DNA from: Flammeovirgaceae bacterium UBA7330
GTDB lineage: Bacteria > Bacteroidota > Bacteroidia > Cytophagales > Cyclobacteriaceae
Reading direction: 5' to 3'
DNA length: 64,000 nucleotides
NCBI GenBank assembly: GCA_002471275.1
Contig: DKPQ01000001.1
Location: 1-64,000, forward strand
This document shows positions 40,054 through 49,507 of this stretch, in pieces. Position 1 is the first letter of the stretch. Each line of letters starts with the position of its first letter. Under the pieces are notes generated by a model. The model was not told where the DNA came from and did not search any database. It saw only the letters and a program-made list of their open reading frames with translations. The position numbers and the translations under genes were made by a program.

Positions 40054-41997
40054 CTATTTTTTTGGGTTTTTAGAAAGTTCAATGGCTTCTTCAACGTAGG
40101 TCCTGTATTTAACCTGGTACCCGGTCAAAAAATTCTTCAGTGCCTGCTTATCATTTGCATCTTTTACATGCTCGCTCATCCTGAAGGGTTGATGAATGAT
40201 ACAGGAAAAAATATTGTTTCGAATTCTTTTGTCAAAATTGGCTATAGATATCGGGATGATCATAGGCTCCGGATCCATATTAAGGGCCAGCCGAAACGCT
40301 CCGGATTTAAAGGCACCCGGCGAGGTATCGGTAGGATAGGAGGTGCCTTCCGGACTGATGATCAGGTTCAGTCCATTGTAGAGGTAATCACTAGCCTTTT
40401 CGTAAAATGCTCTTCTTGCCAGCTTCTTGTCCTGTTCGCTATCGGAGGGATCTGATTCTTTGGTATAGACATCGATATGTCCCAATCGCTGGTAGTAATC
40501 CTGGTGGCCGTACTCAGCCCCCTTGCCAATTCTCACAATTCGGATACCAGGGTCTTTGTACCGTTTATACAGGATCATTGAGCTGATGAAGTGCGAATCT
40601 AGCGTGACCTGAAAATTGTTAGGCAGGGTATTGTACGGATGGTTTCTCAGGTGATTATAGATAAAGATATGTCCTGGTTTCTCAGGTAGATGGTCCAGCC
40701 CTTTGATGACTGTGGGCACACCATCCCAGGCTTCCATAAATGTTTCAGCACACATCTTTCTTACCCCGGAAGGAGAAATATAGGGCTCGGCATCTACCAC
40801 AGTCTGGTAAACCCTGACCAGCCGCTTGTAGAACCGGTGTTCTTTTTGCAGTTCACTGACCAGGTCGAGACAGAGAGCAGAAAGGTTCCTTTCCAGTGTC
40901 GATCCATTGATCCTGATCTGTTTTAGGAGCTGTAAACCGTCCCGGATGGTCAGTTTGTTTTCCAGGAGGTGCGGTACCTTATGGAGGTTGGAGTTGAGGT
41001 CTAGCTTGGTACTGTTGTGTTCGATCAGGTTGCGGATGGCTATTACTTCACGGTTGAACTTAACAGAGATGAGCCTGGTACGGATCGCTTGCAGTTGATG
41101 ACCGATCAGCCATAGCAGACGCTGATAAAAGCTGTTGGCAAACTTGGGATTCTTCGAAATGAGTTCCTGAATGCAGGTATTGGGAATAAAATAGATGATA
41201 GATTCCTGAGCCGCAATGGCACTGATGATGTTGGGCCTGTTCATAGCTGCTGACCACCCCACCATAAATCCCGGGGTGATGATGTTGCGGAAGCTCATCT
41301 GTGATTTGCTGCTGTCGATAAAACTAAAAGTCACCTTTCCGGCAGCCAGCAGATAGGTGCCATCAGAATCTTTGCCCTGCTCGTATACATAGTCACCGGT
41401 GCGGTATTGACGCCTGTCGATGTATTGAGCGATGTACTTGAGCGATTCCTCATCGAAGACCTCAAAGAATGGAGACCGGATTAAAAACTGAACAACGTCT
41501 TCTTCTTCCGGGGTTTCGGTACTTTGAAATTCTTCCGTAGTGACAGCACTTTCATACTGGATCAGGTTAACAGAGTATTGAGACAGTACGCTCACAGATT
41601 CTTTCACGAGATTCCACGATTCCTGACAGATAAGTTGCAAAAAGTCTATGGCATCCTCCTGGTGGGATTGTAGCCACTCGGTGAGCTCGTAGGTGTCCCA
41701 GCGGTATACTTTTACGGATGGGCTGGAAGCTTTTACCGTGGTAGCGAATCGTTGGGGGAGAGAAAATCCACTCCAGCCAATAGGGGTAAGTGGTTCGTTT
41801 GTTTTGCCCACTTTTAACTCCTGGCCAATCCCATCGAGGCTTAAATAGAATGAAACCTGTCCTTCCATGAGCATATAAAAGGATTCGGCTTTGGCGTACT
41901 GCTGGATGATTACCTGTCCATATGAAAAGGTATTTTCAACTGCCAAGTCAAATGCTGAAGGCAGTGAGTTGATGGTTTTCAGGGCTTTGTCGGTCAT
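40054..41997 (-). CDS. Cyclic-nucleotide-binding domain fused to PlsC-type acyltransferase
   Basis: A 647-residue protein: two CNB/cNMP-like domains (about 10-120 and 170-310, the second with GKDSDGTYLLAAGKVTF), a helical linker, then a glycerophosphate acyltransferase domain (about 410-640). Motif III is PEGTS. Motif I is irregular: NHLRNHPYNTL then LDSHF, not a clean HxxxxD. The phosphate-binding residues of the CNB domains are weak. Ligand-controlled phospholipid synthesis is an attractive inference. The SGNH hydrolase gene follows after 9 bp. Confidence 0.85.
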   Translation of the reverse strand: MTDKALKTINSLPSAFDLAVENTFSYGQVIIQQYAKAESFYMLMEGQVSFYLSLDGIGQELKVGKTNEPLTPIGWSGFSLPQRFATTVKASSPSVKVYRWDTYELTEWLQSHQEDAIDFLQLICQESWNLVKESVSVLSQYSVNLIQYESAVTTEEFQSTETPEEEDVVQFLIRSPFFEVFDEESLKYIAQYIDRRQYRTGDYVYEQGKDSDGTYLLAAGKVTFSFIDSSKSQMSFRNIITPGFMVGWSAAMNRPNIISAIAAQESIIYFIPNTCIQELISKNPKFANSFYQRLLWLIGHQLQAIRTRLISVKFNREVIAIRNLIEHNSTKLDLNSNLHKVPHLLENKLTIRDGLQLLKQIRINGSTLERNLSALCLDLVSELQKEHRFYKRLVRVYQTVVDAEPYISPSGVRKMCAETFMEAWDGVPTVIKGLDHLPEKPGHIFIYNHLRNHPYNTLPNNFQVTLDSHFISSMILYKRYKDPGIRIVRIGKGAEYGHQDYYQRLGHIDVYTKESDPSDSEQDKKLARRAFYEKASDYLYNGLNLIISPEGTSYPTDTSPGAFKSGAFRLALNMDPEPMIIPISIANFDKRIRNNIFSCIIHQPFRMSEHVKDANDKQALKNFLTGYQVKYRTYVEEAIELSKNPKK

Positions 41998-42237
41998 GGG
42001 CTCAAGCAGATTAATGAACTCATTATTGGGTCAATGTCATTAATAGCTTGATAATATATCCATACAAATATGTGAAATATTTAATAAAAATCACTATTTG
42101 TTATGAAATTTATATAATTATCTATAAAAAATTATATAAATAACCGATTCATTATCTATGAAAAATTGGATAATACAGTCTTTTACAATGAAAGATTGTG
42201 TTGGAAAAAAAATCGGAAATACCTGATTTAGAAATGC

Positions 42238-42564
42238 CTAAATAGAAAAACTCTCGCCACAACCACAGGTACGGCTGGCATTCGGATTCACAAACTGAAA
42301 ACCTTTGCCGTTCAGTCCATCTGTAAAATCAAGCGTAGTTCCCAGCAGGTAGAGCAGGCTTTTGCGGTCTACTATCACTTTTACCCCTTTATCTTCGAAT
42401 ACATCATCTTTTTCTGATATTTCAGTATCAAAAGACAGGTCGTACATCAGTCCGGAGCACCCGCCACCTTTTACCGATACCCTGACATTGGAGTTTTCAG
42501 GATGTCCTTCTTCAGTTCTCAGAGTTGAGATTTGTTCTTTTGCTTTGTCTGTGACGTGTATCAT
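42238..42564 (-). CDS. HesB/IscA-type iron-sulfur cluster assembly protein
   Basis: A 108-residue A-type carrier with the three conserved cysteines: KGGGCSG (about 33-39) and SRTCGCGESF at the C-terminus. VTDKAKEQI and LDFTDGLNGKGFQFVNPNA are typical. It receives or delivers Fe-S clusters to client proteins. The upstream 135-residue protein gene overlaps it by one base, so the two are coexpressed. No SUF or ISC operon is visible nearby. Confidence 0.94.
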   Translation of the reverse strand: MIHVTDKAKEQISTLRTEEGHPENSNVRVSVKGGGCSGLMYDLSFDTEISEKDDVFEDKGVKVIVDRKSLLYLLGTTLDFTDGLNGKGFQFVNPNASRTCGCGESFSI

Positions 42565-42971
42565 TATGCTATAGGGTTTAGAACCACACTAAAAACTGTA
42601 ATGTTGTTGACATCTCTTCCGTAATACAATTTATCCAGGGCATCATACATATTTTTTGCCCTGAAGTAAGAAGTCTGTACTTCAGTCATGCCATTGGTTA
42701 TCCATTGAATGGTGAAAGACCCCTCTTTTTCCTTATGGGTCTTTACATAATCCAACATTTTATTCAGACAATCAGTTTTATCAAAACCAAAAATGGTCTT
42801 AAATAAAAAGGATTGATTGTGACGTGGGTTGATGGTAATAAGGTCCAACTTTACCTTTCCATCAAGGCTCGAATACTCAAAAACAAGCTCATTGCTTTTC
42901 AAACCCAAAAAGTCTGTTATTTCTTTTTGGATCCTCGCAGCCTCAATATGAATGTCTGTTCTGAGTTCCAT
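42564..42971 (-). CDS. Conserved-looking hypothetical protein upstream of the IscA-type gene
   Basis: A 135-residue soluble protein without signal or cysteine motif. Segments such as IQKEITDFLGLKSNELVFEYSS and FSVVLNPIA suggest a compact alpha/beta fold. It ends with the first base of the IscA-type start region. I do not know the family; coexpression hints at a role with cluster assembly but that is inference. Confidence 0.65.
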   Translation of the reverse strand: MELRTDIHIEAARIQKEITDFLGLKSNELVFEYSSLDGKVKLDLITINPRHNQSFLFKTIFGFDKTDCLNKMLDYVKTHKEKEGSFTIQWITNGMTEVQTSYFRAKNMYDALDKLYYGRDVNNITVFSVVLNPIA

Positions 42972-43037
42972 CCGATCAGTTCAACTGATAACAAATCAGG
43001 AAACCCTTCAAGTAGAATAAAAGTTTCCTCATTTTTG

Positions 43038-43045
43038 CAAAATTA
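43038..43045 (-). promoter_or_regulatory. -7 element for the hypothetical/IscA pair
   Basis: Minus strand TAATTTTG fits TAnnTTTG, 66 bases before the ATG at 42971. Confidence 0.35.
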
Positions 43046-43116
43046 ATAAGTAAAAGTACAAAATCGAGTAGAAGTTGATCAGATCGGTTAAAGACTGGTC
43101 TCAAACAAAAATAATT

Positions 43117-44148
43117 ATGGCAGAAGAGCAAAGAACGGAAATAGATAAACTAGGCGAATTTGGACTAATAGAACGATTGGCCGGGGGGGTAAAGCACTAT
43201 CATGCCGAGACAATCAAGGGTATTGGAGACGATGCCGCTGTTTTAGACATTGGAAACGAGTTTTTGATCACTTCCACCGATCTGCTTACTGAAGGTATCC
43301 ATTTTGACCTCGCTTACATGCCGTTGCAACACCTGGGTTATAAGGCGATAGCTGTGAATGTATCTGATATAGCTGCTATGAATGGAAAACCAAAGCAGGT
43401 GACGGTTAGCATGGGGTTGAGCAATCGATTTTCTGTTGAAGCCATCGAAGCACTTTATGAAGGCATTCATGCTGCCTGTAAAGACTATGAGGTTGATCTT
43501 GTGGGTGGCGATACTACGGCTTCGTCCAGTGGTTTGATTTTGTCTGTCACAGCTTTGGGCACCGTGGGTAAGCATGACATTATTTACCGCAGTGGGGCGC
43601 AGGAAAATGATATTTTATGTGTCACAGGTGACCTTGGGGGCGCTTATATCGGACTTCAGATTCTGGAACGAGAAAAACAGGAGTTTCTGGCTAACCCGGA
43701 AATGCAGCCCAAACTCGAAAAATACGATTATGTGGTGGGGCGCCAGTTGAGACCGAAAGCCCGGATGGATATACTGCACGAACTGAGAGACCTGGTAGTA
43801 AAGCCATCTGCCATGATTGATTTATCTGACGGTTTAGCCTCTGATGCCTTTCACCTGTGCAAGGCCTCTGACCTGGGAATTGTGATCTATGAGGATAAAT
43901 TACCTATTGACAAGCAGACCTATGAGACTGCCGCTGAATTCAGCATGGATCCCAATACCTGTGCTTTGAATGGGGGGGAGGATTATGAATTGTTATTCAC
44001 CATCCCACCCGGCGACTTTGATAAGATCAAGAATCATGCGGATATCCATACAATTGGATACATGCAGAAGAAAGAAAATGGCAAAGCCTTTGTAACCAGA
44101 AATGGCAACACGGTGGAATTGAAAGCCCAGGGCTGGAAGCATTTTTGA
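43117..44148 (+). CDS. thiL: Thiamine-monophosphate kinase
   Basis: A 343-residue enzyme: thiamine phosphate plus ATP gives thiamine diphosphate, last step of thiamine biosynthesis. AIRS-family motifs: GIGDDAAVLDIG, STDLLTEGIHFDL, VGGDTTAS, LSDGLASDAFHLC and NGGEDYELLFTIP. The ATG at 43117 is the normal family start; an upstream TTG frame adds 14 unlikely residues. No TPP riboswitch is seen upstream and no other thi genes are nearby. A hairpin terminator follows, shared with the converging yceI-type gene. Confidence 0.95.
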   Translation: MAEEQRTEIDKLGEFGLIERLAGGVKHYHAETIKGIGDDAAVLDIGNEFLITSTDLLTEGIHFDLAYMPLQHLGYKAIAVNVSDIAAMNGKPKQVTVSMGLSNRFSVEAIEALYEGIHAACKDYEVDLVGGDTTASSSGLILSVTALGTVGKHDIIYRSGAQENDILCVTGDLGGAYIGLQILEREKQEFLANPEMQPKLEKYDYVVGRQLRPKARMDILHELRDLVVKPSAMIDLSDGLASDAFHLCKASDLGIVIYEDKLPIDKQTYETAAEFSMDPNTCALNGGEDYELLFTIPPGDFDKIKNHADIHTIGYMQKKENGKAFVTRNGNTVELKAQGWKHF

Positions 44149-44156
44149 ATGAAAAC

Positions 44157-44194
44157 AAAAAAAGCCGTGTAATCAATCATACACAGCTTTTTTT
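44157..44194. terminator. Bidirectional terminator
   Basis: AAAAAAAGCCGTGTA, 8 nt, TACACAGCTTTTTTT. One C-A mismatch in the stem; A and T tracts on both strands. It lies between thiL and the converging yceI-type gene. Confidence 0.8.
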
Positions 44195-44212
44195 CTAAAG
44201 TTCTTTAGGAAT

Positions 44213-44776
44213 TTATTTCTTCACGACCAGGTTTACCCCAATGGTAAAGTTGTCATAGATCATTTTGTCCCCTAAGCCGTCGAAGAATGATCCTGAGCCA
44301 AATCTTACATTGAATTCAGATCTGTCCAGAACAATATCAGCAGTTGCATTCACATTGCTGCCAACTTCTTTGACATCCGCAACAAATTTGATTTCTTTGG
44401 TAATACCTTTGATAGTGATATCACCAGTAATGTTATAACCTTTAGGTCCCTGATTAATTGCTTCCTTAATTACGAAAGTAGCAGTAGGGTAAGTTGCAAC
44501 ACCAAAAAAGTCATCCGATTTCAGGTGGCCTTCCAACTTATCCAGTTTCTCATCTGATTTGATTGTGGTCATATCAATGACGAATTTCCCACCAGTAAGC
44601 TTACCGTCAACATACTCAAGTCCACCTTCCTTGATTTCAATAGTACCTGCGTGCTCTCCGGTTACTTTCTCTCCTAACCATGTCACTTTGCTGGATTCTT
44701 TGTCTACTTCAAAAGTTTCCTTCACTGCACCGGGGTTCAATACTAGCGCTCCGATCAATAATATAGTTTGTATCAT
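44213..44776 (-). CDS. YceI family protein
   Basis: A 187-residue exported protein with a short signal (MIQTILLIGALVLNPGA). The YceI lipocalin-like barrel follows: DKESSKVTWLGEKVTGEHAGTI, FVIDMTTI, LEGHLKSDDFFGVATYPTATFVI, ITIKGITKEIKFVADV and NVRFGSGSFFDGLGDKMI, each split over separate strands. Family members bind polyisoprenoids or similar lipids in the periplasm. It converges on thiL. Confidence 0.92.
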   Translation of the reverse strand: MIQTILLIGALVLNPGAVKETFEVDKESSKVTWLGEKVTGEHAGTIEIKEGGLEYVDGKLTGGKFVIDMTTIKSDEKLDKLEGHLKSDDFFGVATYPTATFVIKEAINQGPKGYNITGDITIKGITKEIKFVADVKEVGSNVNATADIVLDRSEFNVRFGSGSFFDGLGDKMIYDNFTIGVNLVVKK

Positions 44777-44872
44777 TTCTTTAATAGAGTTTGTTTAAAA
44801 ATTATATGTATGTACATTTATGTAGCTACAACGAATAGTTTAAGAAGAAGGTTTTAATTATTTTAAAAAATT

Positions 44873-44900
44873 TTTGACAGGGTAACTTCTTTTAACTTTG
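44873..44900 (+). promoter_or_regulatory. Promoter of the DUF3109 gene, probably leaderless
   Basis: TTTG (44873-44876), 16 nt, TAACTTTG (44893-44900), four bases before the ATG at 44905. Spacing is a little short of the 19-21 seen elsewhere here. Confidence 0.45.
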
Positions 44901-44904
44901 GGGC

Positions 44905-45480
44905 ATGATACAAATCGGGAAAGTATTGGTCTCAAGTGAAATCGAAAAGGAAATGTTTGTGTGTGACCTCGAGGCTTGTAAAGGTGCATGCTGTGTGGAG
45001 GGAGATTTAGGTGCACCCCTTGAGCAGGATGAATTGGCCGAGATAGAAATGGTCACTGAGCTTGTGAAGCCCTACCTGCCGGAGAAGTCCAGGGAGGTAT
45101 TAGAAAAAGAAGGTCCGTATGTCTTAGATGAAGAAGGGGACTTTAGCACCACTACAGTAGATGGAGCCGAATGTGCATTTGCTTTTTATGATGAAAAGGG
45201 GATACTGAAATGTGGTATTGAGCAGGCCTGGAAGGATGGGAAGACTTCATTCAGAAAACCGATCTCCTGTCATCTGTATCCAATCCGACTCTCCAAGCTT
45301 TATGACAATCATATCGGGGTAAACTATTCCCGGTGGAGTATTTGTTCACCCGCCTGTTCTTTGGGAGAAAGCCTGGGCGTACCGCTTTATAAGTTTTTGA
45401 AGGAAGCCCTGATCAGGAAGTTTGGTGAAGCCTGGTATGGTGAGCTTGTACAGGCGATAGAAGGGGAGGAAGGGGGATAA
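44905..45480 (+). CDS. DUF3109 family cysteine-rich protein
   Basis: A 191-residue soluble protein. The family motif starts CDLEACKGACC (C20, C25, C29, C30), followed later by ECAFAF, LKCGIEQAW, ISCHLYPIR and SICSPAC, about nine cysteines in positions like those of YkgJ-type metal-binding proteins. It should bind iron, zinc or an Fe-S cluster. The function is unknown. A strong -7 element lies directly before the start. Confidence 0.9.
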   Translation: MIQIGKVLVSSEIEKEMFVCDLEACKGACCVEGDLGAPLEQDELAEIEMVTELVKPYLPEKSREVLEKEGPYVLDEEGDFSTTTVDGAECAFAFYDEKGILKCGIEQAWKDGKTSFRKPISCHLYPIRLSKLYDNHIGVNYSRWSICSPACSLGESLGVPLYKFLKEALIRKFGEAWYGELVQAIEGEEGG

Positions 45481-45602
45481 TCTTCCGCTGGAGAAAAGCA
45501 TAACGTAAAGTGTTTTACCTCACACCAACGATGACAGGGTCCGCTTTAAAACAAGCAATGTTTCTCCATATTTGCAGACATTCATATACTCAAAAAAATC
45601 CA

Positions 45603-48056
45603 ATGGTAAGTAGTTTAAAGTACACCGTAGTCTTTGCCTTCCTCCTGTTTGTTTTAGGAGCTTGCAATGAAAAATCCTCAATTGCTGATTTTAAAACGAA
45701 CCAATTTAGTATTAGCGTTGGCGAAACTGGTTCAGTCATATCCCTGACCGATCTTGCATCGGGTATAAACTACCTGTCAAAAGACACAAGCACTTATCTA
45801 ATGTCTATCAGGGTAGGTGGACAAATACTATATCCGGAGTCTGCAAGCCTGGATCAGGGTCTATTGAACCTGCAGTTTGAAAATAACATTGAAGCCACAA
45901 TAAAAGTAACTGAAAAAGAGTCACATCTTGTTTTTGAATTGACGGCTTTGACCAACAAGGATACTGTTGAGTTAATACTTTGGGGACCCTATCAGACCAC
46001 GATCAATAAAATCATTGGTGAAACCATTGGAGTGGCAAGAGGGGAAGAATATGCATTGGGCATTCAATCTTTGAACCTCAAGACCTTGGGCGGTTACCCC
46101 TGGAATGAGAGCGACCGCATGCCGGCATTTGATATTTTCAGGCAAGGCGACCTTACGGACATGTATCCTGACAATGACGGAAGTGTATTGTACAGGGTAG
46201 AAGCAGGAAGTCCAACCAAATATGGAAGTAGCCTGCAAGCCTATACAAGGGATAGGAGCAAACCGAGGATCGTGAAGGACTTTGATCATGAAAAGATTAT
46301 GGTTCCTCCTTACGAAGACGGTGGAGTCATCGGATCAAAAATCGCGCTCTTTGGCTGTCCTGTAGAGGATGCCCTGCAAAATATAGGTGCCATTGAATTG
46401 GCAGAAGGGCTGCCACATCCCATGATCGATGGTGAATGGGTCAAAACTTCAAAGGATGCGGCCGCAGCCTACCTGATTACCAGCTTTACAGAAGACAACG
46501 TGGAGCAGGCCATCGGGTTGACGAAAAAAGCCGGCCTGAAATACCTGTATCACTACGGAAAAACATTTGAAAGCTGGGGCCATTTTGACCTGTTTGAAGG
46601 TGAGTTTCCCAATGGCATGGAAGGCTTAAGGGAATGCGTGGAAAAAGCGGAAGCCCGGGGAGTGAAAATAGGAACCCATTGTCTTTCGAATTTCATCACC
46701 ACCAATGACCCCTATGTAACCCCCATACCTGACCGGCGATTAGCCAAAGTTGGGAGCTCAACAATAACACTGGACATTGATGCAAAAACAACAGAAATAC
46801 CCATTCGGTCGCCAGACTATTTCAATCAGATGAAAAATAACAACCTGAAAACCGTAATGATCGGGGAGGAATTGATCAGATACGGTCGCGTTTCGGATTC
46901 GGCTCCCTGGAAGCTTCTGGATTGCCAGCGAGGGGCTTTCAATACAAAAGCTTCAGCGCACAGTTCAGGTAAGACTATCTCCAAGTTGCTCGATCATGGG
47001 TACAAAGTTTTTCTCACCAATGCTGATTTAACCATCGAGATGTCAGAAACGCTGGCCGACCTTTATAACAAGACAGGTCTTCGCCAGATATCCTTTGACG
47101 GACTGGAGGGCAACCGGTCTACTGGTTTGGGTACTTATGGGGAGTCGTTGATGCCATATACCTGGTACAATGCTCTATCTGAGGATCTTAAAAATCACCT
47201 GATCATTGATGCCAGCCGAACCACACATTTCTTCTGGCACATCTATACCCGAATGAACTGGGGTGAGCCCTGGTATGCCGGTTTCCGTGAGAGCCAAACG
47301 GAATATCGCTTCAATAATCAGGCTTATTTCAAGCGTAATTTTATGCCAGGAATGCTGGGGTGGTTTAAAATGACTTCTGAAACGAGTCTGGAGGATATGG
47401 AATGGTTACTTGCCAGGTCAGCAGGATATGAAGCAGGCTACGCACTGGTCGCTGACAATGAGTCCGTGGCAAAAAATGGAAATTCAGACAAGATCCTTGA
47501 GTTGATCGGAGATTGGGAAAAATTGAGGATTTCCGATTCATTTTCCGATGCGCAGAAAGAACTCATGAGAGACAATTCAAAAGAATTTACAATTGAACGA
47601 GATGGAGACGATGAGTGGAATTGGCAGGAAATACATGCTGAAATTTATACCCATGAGCACAAGGTAAGGCAGCCCGGAGAGCCACTATATTCCTCCTTCA
47701 ATTTTGAGAATCCCGGGGCAGCACAGACCCTTAACTTCATACTGACTGCCAATAATTCTGACGTAAACAATATCACCTTCGAGATTAACAACTACAAGAA
47801 GATTCAACTCCCGGTCACCATAAAGGCCGGACAGATTCTCAAATCCTTGTCGGGCAAAGTGGTATTATTTGACACGAATTGGCAAGTCATCAAAACATTG
47901 GATATTGATTTAGCTGATTTTGGGCTGAATCAGGGAAATAATGTCATTACCGTCGACTGCACTTTTAACAATCCGGAAAAAGAGGCCAACCTAAAAGTAG
48001 AAATTAAATCAATCGTGAAAGGTGAAAAAGTTGTCTTGAATAAGGCTAATGCTTAG
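45603..48056 (+). CDS. Large lipoprotein, candidate glycoside hydrolase
   Basis: An 817-residue lipoprotein, started at the ATG giving the signal and lipobox LLFVLGAC (Cys20). Residues 30-290 look like a beta-sandwich; residues 300-640 look like a TIM barrel (KKAGLKYLYHYGKTF, EARGVKIGTHCLSNF, LRQISFDGLEG, LIIDASRTTHFFWHIY), with candidate acids in the FDGLEG strand end; a beta C-domain follows. This plan recalls GH27/GH36/GH97-like enzymes but I cannot assign a CAZy family. The GH29 gene 36 bp downstream points to work on fucose-containing glycans. Confidence 0.72.
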   Translation: MVSSLKYTVVFAFLLFVLGACNEKSSIADFKTNQFSISVGETGSVISLTDLASGINYLSKDTSTYLMSIRVGGQILYPESASLDQGLLNLQFENNIEATIKVTEKESHLVFELTALTNKDTVELILWGPYQTTINKIIGETIGVARGEEYALGIQSLNLKTLGGYPWNESDRMPAFDIFRQGDLTDMYPDNDGSVLYRVEAGSPTKYGSSLQAYTRDRSKPRIVKDFDHEKIMVPPYEDGGVIGSKIALFGCPVEDALQNIGAIELAEGLPHPMIDGEWVKTSKDAAAAYLITSFTEDNVEQAIGLTKKAGLKYLYHYGKTFESWGHFDLFEGEFPNGMEGLRECVEKAEARGVKIGTHCLSNFITTNDPYVTPIPDRRLAKVGSSTITLDIDAKTTEIPIRSPDYFNQMKNNNLKTVMIGEELIRYGRVSDSAPWKLLDCQRGAFNTKASAHSSGKTISKLLDHGYKVFLTNADLTIEMSETLADLYNKTGLRQISFDGLEGNRSTGLGTYGESLMPYTWYNALSEDLKNHLIIDASRTTHFFWHIYTRMNWGEPWYAGFRESQTEYRFNNQAYFKRNFMPGMLGWFKMTSETSLEDMEWLLARSAGYEAGYALVADNESVAKNGNSDKILELIGDWEKLRISDSFSDAQKELMRDNSKEFTIERDGDDEWNWQEIHAEIYTHEHKVRQPGEPLYSSFNFENPGAAQTLNFILTANNSDVNNITFEINNYKKIQLPVTIKAGQILKSLSGKVVLFDTNWQVIKTLDIDLADFGLNQGNNVITVDCTFNNPEKEANLKVEIKSIVKGEKVVLNKANA

Positions 48057-48092
48057 TAGAAACCTTTTATAACACCGATTAAAGCTATAGTG

Positions 48093-49481
48093 ATGCGAAA
48101 TTTACTGACAGCATATATTTATTTATTAAGTACTGTTTTGATTGCTCAAGACCATGCTGCGGAAATCCCAATACCTAACCCCGCACAACTGGCCTGGCAG
48201 CAAGCTGAGCTTGGAGCTGTTTTTCATTACGATCTCCATGTATTTGATGGAGAAAAATACCAGCAAAATGGAAATTCGGGTAACCGTACCAATCCGGTTA
48301 TGGACTACCAGCAGTTCTACCCTGAAAATCTGGACACGGATCAATGGATCAAAGCCATTAAGGACGCAGGTTTCACATTTGCCATCCTCACGGCCACACA
48401 TGAAACTGGTTTTGCACTCTACCAATCGGATGTAAATCCGTACTGCATGAAAGCCCTGAAATGGAAAGATGGTAAAGGTGACATCGTTCGTGATTTTGTG
48501 AACTCCTGTCGTAAGTATGGCATAAAGCCAGGGATCTATATTGGTATCCGTTGGAACTCCTTCTTTGGCGTTTACGATTTCAAAGTGAACGGCTCAGGTG
48601 AATTTCAGAAAAACCGCCAAGCTTATTACAATCAGATGGCGGAGGGCATGGTTACTGAGCTTTGCACACGGTATGGTGAACTGTTTGAGATCTGGTTTGA
48701 TGGAGGTGCCAGCCACCCCGACCTGGGTGCTCCGGATGTTTTACCCATTGTCAAAAAGTATCAACCAAATTGCCTGTTCTATCACAACAACCAGCTGGCT
48801 GAAGCTCGCTGGGGAGGGTCGGAATCAGGTACCGTGCCGTATCCCTGCTGGGCCACTTTCCCCAATCCTTATTCCCATTCCGGCGATACACAGAAAGATC
48901 ACCTTCAGCTGCTAAAACATGGAGACCCCAACGGAAAATACTGGATGCCTGCGATGTCAGATGCCCCTTTACGTGGGTATAACGGCAGACATGAGTGGTT
49001 TTGGGAGCCAGGAGATGAGGATCATATTTTTCCACTGGATCATTTGATGGAGATGTACCGGAAGTCGGTTGGCCATAATTCCACTTTGATCGTAGGGCTA
49101 ACTCCGGATCCAAGAGGATTGTTGCCGGAACCCGATGTTCAGCGATTGAAGGAGTGGGGACAAGAGATCAAAAAGCAGTTTGGAAACCCGGTTTCGGAAG
49201 TATCCGGCACAGGAAAAGAGATCAAATTAAAATTGGATAAGCCAACATTGATCAATCACATCATCCTCCAGGAAGATATCGCCCGGGGCGAGCGGGTCAG
49301 AGAGTATATCATCGAATCGCAAGTGGATGGTAAATGGAAAGAAATCGGACGGGGGGAATCGATTGGTCACAAGCGGATCCAAAAAATAGAGCCATCTACA
49401 GTTTCCAGGTTGAGGCTTCGTATTACTGAAGCGATCGCTGAACCTATCATCAAAGATTTTAGCGTTTATCAGGGCCTATAA
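48093..49481 (+). CDS. Alpha-L-fucosidase-like glycoside hydrolase (GH29)
   Basis: A 462-residue exported enzyme (signal MRNLLTAYIYLLSTVLIAQ). The barrel has WWQQAELGAVFHYDLH-like start, TATHETGFALY, and the nucleophile D203 in FEIWFDGGAS. The end (from about 375) is a discoidin-like beta domain (EDIARGERVREYIIESQVDGKWKEIGRG in parts). GH29 enzymes remove terminal alpha-L-fucose. It follows the candidate glycosidase lipoprotein and likely forms an operon with it; a hairpin terminator follows. Confidence 0.9.
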   Translation: MRNLLTAYIYLLSTVLIAQDHAAEIPIPNPAQLAWQQAELGAVFHYDLHVFDGEKYQQNGNSGNRTNPVMDYQQFYPENLDTDQWIKAIKDAGFTFAILTATHETGFALYQSDVNPYCMKALKWKDGKGDIVRDFVNSCRKYGIKPGIYIGIRWNSFFGVYDFKVNGSGEFQKNRQAYYNQMAEGMVTELCTRYGELFEIWFDGGASHPDLGAPDVLPIVKKYQPNCLFYHNNQLAEARWGGSESGTVPYPCWATFPNPYSHSGDTQKDHLQLLKHGDPNGKYWMPAMSDAPLRGYNGRHEWFWEPGDEDHIFPLDHLMEMYRKSVGHNSTLIVGLTPDPRGLLPEPDVQRLKEWGQEIKKQFGNPVSEVSGTGKEIKLKLDKPTLINHIILQEDIARGERVREYIIESQVDGKWKEIGRGESIGHKRIQKIEPSTVSRLRLRITEAIAEPIIKDFSVYQGL

Positions 49482-49500
49482 ACCACCAATTTGTGGTGGT
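49482..49500. terminator. Short bidirectional terminator
   Basis: ACCACCA, loop ATTTG, TGGTGGT between converging genes. No strong T-tract, so modest confidence. Confidence 0.5.
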
Positions 49501-49507
49501 CCGGGTA

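Noticed and set aside
41998..42237. Origin of replication in the AT-rich gap
   Set aside because: AT-rich and with short repeats, but no DnaA-box cluster and no dnaA, dnaN or gidA near it.
42972..43116. TPP riboswitch before thiL
   Set aside because: No CTGAGA...ACCTGATCTGGATAATG-type core is present.
45510..45602. Longer N-terminus for the glycosidase-like lipoprotein
   Set aside because: The added 31 residues have no signal and the inner ATG starts a perfect lipoprotein signal.
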